This document shows positions 57,201 through 64,000 of a stretch of DNA of 64,000 nt, in pieces. Both the position numbers and the translations under genes were made by a program. The stretch spans positions 1,153,501-1,217,500 of the forward strand of contig JAGMUV010000002.1 in assembly GCA_020744425.1 (NCBI GenBank), written 5' to 3'. The DNA is from Dactylonectria macrodidyma. Lineage: Eukaryota; Ascomycota; Sordariomycetes; Hypocreales; Nectriaceae. The notes beneath the pieces are model-generated. The model worked only from the letters and a program-made list of their open reading frames with translations, searched no databases and was not told the origin of the DNA. Each line of letters starts with the position of its first letter. Within the stretch, counting starts at the first letter, position 1.

Positions 57201-60200
57201 GCCGTTGTTGCCACCCGTGAAATGCAACCAACATTGAGAGCTCAGAGCTGTCGCCCAGAGTGGAGTGAAGCCTAGTGCAGCGCCATGGCAATGGAAGTCT
57301 AGCCGGCAGAGCGGCCAAAGAGTTTGGCCTGTTGGGTGCCATGAATTCAGGGTCCCCTGGAGACGCCGCACAGGGGCGTTTTTTGTTTGCGCCATCTTCA
57401 GCCCGAGTCCCAAACTATCAAGAACAAGGCCGCGTCGATTCACCACCGTCCCCGTGCAAGGTTCAGCAGACAACCGTACGGATGAATGCCGCCGATCACT
57501 GCAATAACATCATCCCCAAACGCTGAGCATTGATGAATTGTTCCCGTCATCTTCGGGTATCGAGGCAGGAGTCGTTTTCATTTCGACCGCTTCGAGTTGT
57601 GTCCATGCAACGTCTTCTATGGTAATTTGCAGGTAGACAGCGGGAAAATCCAAACACAACTCGTGCGGGCAATGCAAGATAGCAAAGACGAACTGCGTCA
57701 GAGTACTACCAAGGCGTCGTGGGCTGCAGAAATGAACGCTGTTCTGTCTCTCATGCGAGGTTAATAAAGCGAGTGACTGAGACAGAGAGCTTGGAGAGCG
57801 CCAGCAGCAGAGATAGCGTGTTTTTGACTCGAAAGGAACAGAGCGACGTTGGTGCTAAACTCGATGCAGAGAAAAAAATTCCCAACGAAGAAGCCCAAGC
57901 TTCTAGGGAATGCCCATCAATCTATTGTAGGTACTGCGTACGCAGTCAGCATGTAGACCTACTTCGTAAATGCAAGAACCTTACCCAGGGGTAGTCTGGA
58001 GTCTGGGGGGACAATCTTGGAACCAGTACCCCAAGAAAATTCTTGGGGCCTGGAGGCTAGAGTTGGCGAGAGCTTTGTTCAAACAATCACTGACAACGTC
58101 CATTTCCGGGAGTTGAAATGGAGACTTAGGAGTCACAGGGACCCCAAGCCTGCACTGTGGTGGGCGTCTCGTTGGCTGATTGGTCGTGGCTGCAGCAGGC
58201 AAGACATCCTAATGTACGAGCCCGTACACATTCCCCATTCTGCACCATTCATATCCCGTCTCAAAGTGTGCGTGGCTGCTTTGTTCTCATCTGACGGGGC
58301 CACCAAACCGCTCGCACCCAAGCGATCGCAACCGCTTGCCACCCACCTCAGCCCTCATGAATCAGAGGAATGGGAGGGCGCCGGTTTTTTTTCTTTCCCT
58401 GTATGCACTATGTGAGCTGGTCATTTTGGCCATTGACCTGCGAGCATAGCATTGGAGACGCAACGAGTGGGGGGATCTGAAAGAATCTTGGTGACAAGAG
58501 GACCCGGAGATCCAAGGCACTGTTCAGGCGTCTCCCCGCGCGGTTGTCCAATTACCCCTCAAAAAGCAAGTAATGGTGGCTTTGGTTGAAAACTGAGCCT
58601 TGTTTCTTGAGTGGCGGAGCGAGGGGCATGCAAACAAGTGAGAGAGATAACAGCGTGATGTTTGACAGCCGCTTCATCCGCCGCCATGTTACCTCTTCAC
58701 TGAGTAGTCCCGATCTTCAACCTTGATATATGATTGCATGCAAACGCCGCGTGGAATAGCAAGATGTCATCCCATTCAAGGATGGATGGGTGCGGCGTTG
58801 ACTACGTAGCGATGGTGAAGAATGATATCTTGAACGTCGGGCGATGGTACTGGCAAGTTAGTCTACTATCCAGGCCTCGTGGGCGGGCAGAAAGCCGTCG
58901 CATCTCTTGGTATGTATTCATACATCGACCACGCAGTTGTGACCTGCCTACCCCGTCAGCTGACGGTCGTGAAAGAGAGAATTGCTACTAGATGAATGAG
59001 ATCGTATCTCCACATCCCTCCTTCACACTCCGCCAGCTGCTCTGGGGCAGTGGCGAAAGAAACCAAGCACGATATTTTTTTATCCAAACCTGCAGTAACT
59101 CGCTGGTAATGGATATGATAACTTAATTCGCCCAAGAGCCAAGTCAATTCGAGAATGGGACTGCCTCTTGATGGTTCATGACGGGTCTAGACCAAGTTGG
59201 CACACCCGCCTTGGCTGGCTCCCGGGCTCGTTAAGGATAGCGCTGCGAGTAGTGTGATTACCCAGCTCCGTACAGTGCAGTAGGGCGAGTCGTGCACATG
59301 TATGGCAGTCGCTCCAAGTACACATGTGCTTGTTTGTTGGACGGTTGCAGTACCCAGCACGTAAAAGACCATGAGAGAAGTACCTTCATCCCGCACCTGT
59401 AGTGCCTCTGTAGAAATTGGTCCCCACGACGACCTTGGCCAATGCATCACCAGCATGCAATGCAATCTGGATGTGAGAATAGCGAGCGATTGTGTCTCTG
59501 CTATTTGTTGGATTGGAGGAGTTGTGTTAGATTTGGATCCTCGATTAACCTTCATCCAAACACGGATGAGCCAATGGACCAGATCACGGCCTATGGGACC
59601 TCACGGCACTGACACACGGTGAGGTAGCTGCTCATGCGGCGGCAGACATTGACCCTAAGCCTGGCTAGGCCGACAATGGTGACGGCATGACAAGACGAGA
59701 CTGGTAAGTTAGGACCGACTCCGTAAGCGGGTTGGACCCTCTTCTGCACGGCGCAAGCACAACGGCAGTGTCAAAACGAAATGGTTCGAAGGTACAATGC
59801 TTACGAATGGTGGCATTGGAGTCGGCAAGATTGCGTTCGAAGCACTGCCCTTCTCAGATACAGCGTAGTCGATGAATGCCCTTCCCAAGAGCCCATGAAC
59901 AATTCTGGATTCTGAGCTGAAAACCAAGGTAGTGAACGCTGAGCTAGGAGGACGAGTCTTGCTGGTAATTTGCTTCGACAGATTCGGTTGACGGCGACGG
60001 TTGGCAGTCGGTATACGTGAAGAGGATATGAAGTGAAGAGTGCGAGGGCTTGCTTCTGTGTGCGTTATGTGTTTGGACTCGACAGGGGGCTATCCTAGAT
60101 TGGCGTTGGCAGGGGTTGGAAGATGGGTCCAACCGGTAGCGCTGCCCAGGGCGGGAGACGTGGGAGTGGATGCTCTTGGACTTGGAGGGGGAAACAAGCC

Positions 60201-63200
60201 GGCGGGTGCGGTGGAGCTTGTTACTTGGGTCCAAATATCTGGATGGGTTTGTTCGTTGAAGGTGATGGTGATGCAATAGACTCCCGTCGTCTGGTGGTTG
60301 TCGAAAATGCTCTGAATGCTCTGAATGCTGGCATCGTAGCTATTGCAGCCCATTGCTTGGTGCTACCCGTGACTGGCTGCGAAAGGGTTGAGTGAGGATG
60401 GCTAGGTGCTTCGATTATGACGATGGGAGGCTTCTCCAATTCTTCTTAGTTCTTCGGTGTGAAAGAGCCGCCAGGGAGTGGGCGAGTTGGATAGGGTAGG
60501 TAGGTAGTTCGCGGGCCTTGAAGTACAAATACAAAGATGACCAGACAACACCACAAATACACACACGCACATGCCTGGGATTACGAAGGCGGGCAGAGTG
60601 TGTGTGTAAATAATAATAAAGGACAGAGTGAAAGTGAGAGTGACAGAGAAGTGCATCACGGCAGGATGATTGAGCGGAGTGGCTTGTGCCTCAGGGCTTC
60701 GTCTTTCTTTTGTTCCTGCCCTTGCAGACTTTACCTCTGCTTGTCCATTCCTTGGGGAGTGAGCACCGCGGCCACCCCACGCCCGGGCTCTCCGCCTCCC
60801 GCCTTCCTCCACTTTCTTTCAGAGCGGTCTACATGCTGCATCCCTAGTCGTAGTGTTGGACTCTCCCCAGGGGCCGCTGTCTTTCTTAGAACCCAACACG
60901 ATTGGAGACGCTAGAGGCTCATTAATCGACCTGTCGTCGATGATGCTGGAGTATGCGCGATCCCGCTTTAGAGATTGCCATTTTGGCGGCGCCTTAGATC
61001 CTGAATGAGGGTTTCATGGAGATCCTTAAAAAACACCAATCGAGGGATGGATCAGCCCAACATGCCCGGTGCATGTCCGCCCTGTCGCGCGGGTACTGTG
61101 TGCGTATATTGCTCGCCTTGCCTGCCTTGCTTGCCTTGAGCTGTTTGCATTCTCCGCGCTCTCTGCACTTTTGTCCTGGTTCATCAAGTTTGCTTTTAGG
61201 CAGTCTTCCTCGCTCGCCCTTTTCCTGCTTTGCCCACGTTTACGCTCCAAAAGTGTATGAGCACCGCTTCTCCTACACTCCCGTCCCTCCTCCCTGCCTT
61301 TTGGGACAAAGCGTGTCTCGCGATAATAGGGCTGTGGGATGGCTCAGACGCGATAGACAATTAAGCACAGCATGGCCCTCGAATTTTGATATCGACATAT
61401 GAGGTCGCCATCTACCAAACGAGAAACCCACGCCCTAAGACTTTGCCTAAGCAAGTACCTTGCTTGCCTCAGGTACGGAGTGCTGAACGAAAGTACTTGG
61501 ATGTGGCGGGCAGAGGAGGCGGGCGAGACAAGTCATCATCTGAGGTGATGATCCACGAGCCACCACTCTCACCAGTGCCCACCACTTATTTGACAACCCA
61601 CCCACGACTGTACTTGCGAAGTACCTCGACTACCACTAGCACCACCACCCACACTCTGCGCCCAGTGGTATCCGTCAGCTGCACATGCTGCCAGGTGCAT
61701 GGGCACATGGCTGATCGCGCGATATGTAACTCCTGCGAGCGACTGCCCAAATCACCGCGCAAAGCCGCGATCTGTTCAGCAGAGCAAGTGAGCCACTGAG
61801 CCAGAAAACGCGAATGTGTGAGACATTGCTGATGCGCTGCCGCGGTAGCTTAGAGCCTTGGATCAGTGCAGAGGTACCTCATATCGATTGTTGGTGTGCC
61901 TGGGTGAGACGGGGACAGGGATCATGAGCCCGAACTAGGACCAGGGATTCACCACCAGGACCCCGTGGATCCATCCAACTGCCCTGCCCTGTCCCAAGTT
62001 CAAGTCCAGAGTCCAGTCCAGCTCCGTCCATTTTCTCTCGCCGGCTCTCGTTGATGAGACTTTGTCGAGTCCCTGGCTCAGGGTTGCCACCGGCTGGGCC
62101 AATGACGGCCTCGCATTCTGGTCCTGTCTCTCCCTCATGTATCGCCAGTGCCTGAGGTGGGTGTGCAAGTGTGGTACTCCCGCCCAAACTACCACCCGCT
62201 GCCCGGCTTCTACTGGCATCGTGTCTCTGTTTGGCCTCCCTCCCTCTCAATCGTGCCCGGGTTGAGCTCTTCCCCAACTCTCGTCGCTCGTTTTTTTTGT
62301 GATTTTGTTTTTGTTTTTGATCAAGGTACATTCTTGCCTGACCTACTTACGGAGCACCGAATACGGTAATCACTGAGCACCTTTTCCTCTATAATACTGT
62401 ACCTGACCTCCTGGACGACATAGCGACGAGGGAGTGTCCTGTTCTCCTTTGTGACCTTTCGCTTCCTTTTTTCTGTACAGAGTATAATTGTTTTGCCTTC
62501 TCGTGGCCTGCTCCATTTGTCACCCCGCTACACACCGTATGTTGCCCTCGCCTCTCCATCCCACCCACTCTACGTCCCATACAACTCGTCGTTGGTACCC
62601 CTTTGACGACTCGTACCCCGAATTACTATTAAGCACACCTGATCCATCGCTCCCCTCCTCATCGAACGTGCACTTCCAACTGCTGCGTTGTATTGCTTGC
62701 ACTGCCCATACCGTCGTTTCAGCCATCCCCACGTCTTTCAGGCACCTTGAACAACCCGTGCGGCTCTACCTCGATATCGTGGCCTGCAAATCCATGGGAA
62801 ACATGTATTTACACAGGTTGGTCCATTGCTATAACGTCCGCTTCAGGGCGATCCGCAGCGCATCGGTCCCTCGCCCACACCCACCCGTAGAAGGACACCA
62901 GTCAGAACTCGAACCTTAATGGGGAAGGGTCTGACCCAAGGACCTCCCGCCCGTGCCCCGTTGAGGCTTGAATGTAGGTAGGTACCTTTGATGTGCAGAG
63001 TACATCACCATTGCCAGGGCGCGTGGAGGTACCTGCGCGTGAAGTGGAGCGCGGTGCTGGCTAATAGGGAGCTTGCTGAGTGTCTCTAGTACCCTGTCCA
63101 GCGCCCCGCTGACCCCTGTCCACTAGGTACTCGTACCCACCTACTCTCTGTGTACATACCAGGTACCTGCCACCAAACAGGTCGCCTGGCGTCTTGCCTT

Positions 63201-63201
63201 T

Positions 63202-63235
63202 GGCTGGGCTGGGCTGGGCTGGGCTGCTGGGCTGG
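63202..63235. repeat. GGGCT pentamer repeat
   Basis: Four to five GGGCT copies with one interruption. Simple-sequence tract. Confidence 0.8.
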
Positions 63236-63269
63236 CTACTGGGCGACTGGGCTATTGCTAGGCTCCCTC

Positions 63270-64000
63270 TGTTGGACTCGATCTCTCTTTCAATCTTGGT
63301 CGTCACCTCGCCTCACGCCTTGTTCTTCCTCTCTCTCTATCTCTCCCTCTCCCTCTCCCTCTCCCTCTCCCTCTCAATCTCCACTCCGGCCCATCAGTCC
63401 TCTATCTTGGCCGCCGTTTTCTTTCTTCCCTGTTCGCGCAGCTCATTAAAGCGCAGTTTTGTGCTGGGACCTCCTGCACCCGCCGCTTCAACTGCCCAGC
63501 TCGGCAGTCGTCCCTGGCCCTGGGCTCCACGAAATTCCGCGCCTGCTGCTCCGACTGGGGGGGCCTGTCGCTGCGAAATCCCACACAACACAACACCACC
63601 CTCGACCCCCAGCGCTTGCGACCTTTTCACCTCCCGTCTGCATCAACACCGCTTGGCCCGCGACCAGCGACTCAACTGGACCCGACTCGATCGATCGAGA
63701 CGACCGACGATCGCGACGAATACCACGAGCCACGACGCTGACATCGACGCCTGTCCCGACTCTTCTCCCTGATCGTGATTCACCAGCCGGCACCCTCCTC
63801 GCCGTTCGTTTCTCGCTGCTCTATCGTACTAAATCTGGACAGCCGTTAATATTACACGATCAACACGGCTCATAACCACCTTCGGACACATCATCACGCC
63901 TCCTGGAGCCTCACCTCTACGATTCGAACATCATTCTCTTCGTGTCAGGCTTGGCGCTCTTGCCCTCTCAATTTCCCTTGTGTGCCATCGCTCGTCCCGC
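63270..64000 (+). promoter_or_regulatory. C/T-rich leader-like region at the window edge
   Basis: A strongly pyrimidine-rich stretch including CTCCCT repeats at 63341-63375, few ATGs, and C-rich text up to the window end. It resembles the leader ahead of the bZIP and aldehyde dehydrogenase genes here. A plus-strand gene probably starts beyond the window, but its coding part is not visible. Confidence 0.35.

Larger units (their letters stand above)
53576..63269. other. Gene-poor region, about 9.7 kb
   Basis: No open frame here shows a recognisable domain or consistent exon structure. The longest (54019-54756, minus, 245 codons) looks like composition-driven noise. The DNA carries a GACA repeat, several GTAGGTA runs (55137, 55400, 60498, 62972) and GTACTTCGTA-type motifs (54045, 56440, 56935). 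No RNA gene was recognised. Confidence 0.45.

Noticed and set aside
60090..60439. Overlapping minus-strand frames with a mitochondrial-presequence-like start (MPAFRAFRAFSTTTRR)
   Set aside because: Presequence-like text is easy to obtain by chance; no mature domain follows in any spliced frame I could build.

Overview
The window reads as nuclear DNA of a filamentous ascomycete. Genes are interrupted by short introns of about 48-180 bases with fungal-type GTAAGT/GTATGT donors. Recognisable products (SAR1, ATP synthase delta, SEC12, a NACHT STAND protein with a C2H2 tail, a Rad5-like SNF2 protein) match Sordariomycetes, most likely Hypocreales; the species cannot be named from sequence alone. 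No CRISPR array, rRNA gene or convincing tRNA gene was seen.

Layout. 0.16-1.03 kb: SAR1 (minus), five exons. 2.1-4.4 kb: a long low-complexity acidic protein (minus). 4.4-11.8 kb: no supportable gene. 11.85-20.5 kb: an accessory block with a decayed NACHT/C2H2 STAND (NLR-like) gene (minus), a divergently placed Rad5/HLTF-like SNF2 helicase gene (plus) with a stop codon in its upstream N-terminal reading frame, and a frameshifted matrixin-like metalloprotease (minus). 22.2-23.0 kb: mitochondrial F1 ATP synthase delta subunit (plus). 23.3-26.2 kb: a large Cys/His-containing protein of unknown function (plus). 29.97-30.88 kb: SMP-30/gluconolactonase/regucalcin-like protein (minus). 30.9-41.5 kb: about 10 kb without a supportable gene, ending in a pyrimidine-rich leader. 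41.6-43.25 kb: bZIP transcription factor (plus). 46.35-48.0 kb: aldehyde dehydrogenase (plus). 48.8-50.6 kb: SEC12 (plus), the membrane exchange factor for SAR1. 51-53.6 kb: an AT-rich patch, a small one-pass membrane protein candidate (minus) and a broken F-box-like gene (plus). 53.6-64 kb: no supportable gene; the last 700 bases resemble the leader of a plus-strand gene beyond the edge.

How the parts relate. SAR1 and SEC12 act in one reaction (GDP/GTP exchange that starts COPII coat assembly on the ER) and lie about 48 kb apart. The 11.85-20.5 kb block differs from the housekeeping genes around it: all three genes carry reading-frame lesions. The STAND gene has two nonsense codons and two apparent frameshifts, and one nonsense codon falls at the expected first zinc-ligand cysteine of its C2H2 finger. 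I see decay of accessory genes, not a new intact system. Other structural points are two GC-AG introns, a possible retained 108-base intron whose last codon is an in-frame TAG, three T-run/G-run junctions, and many short TACCTAC/GTAGGTA and TACTTCGTA-type motifs confined to the intergenic DNA.
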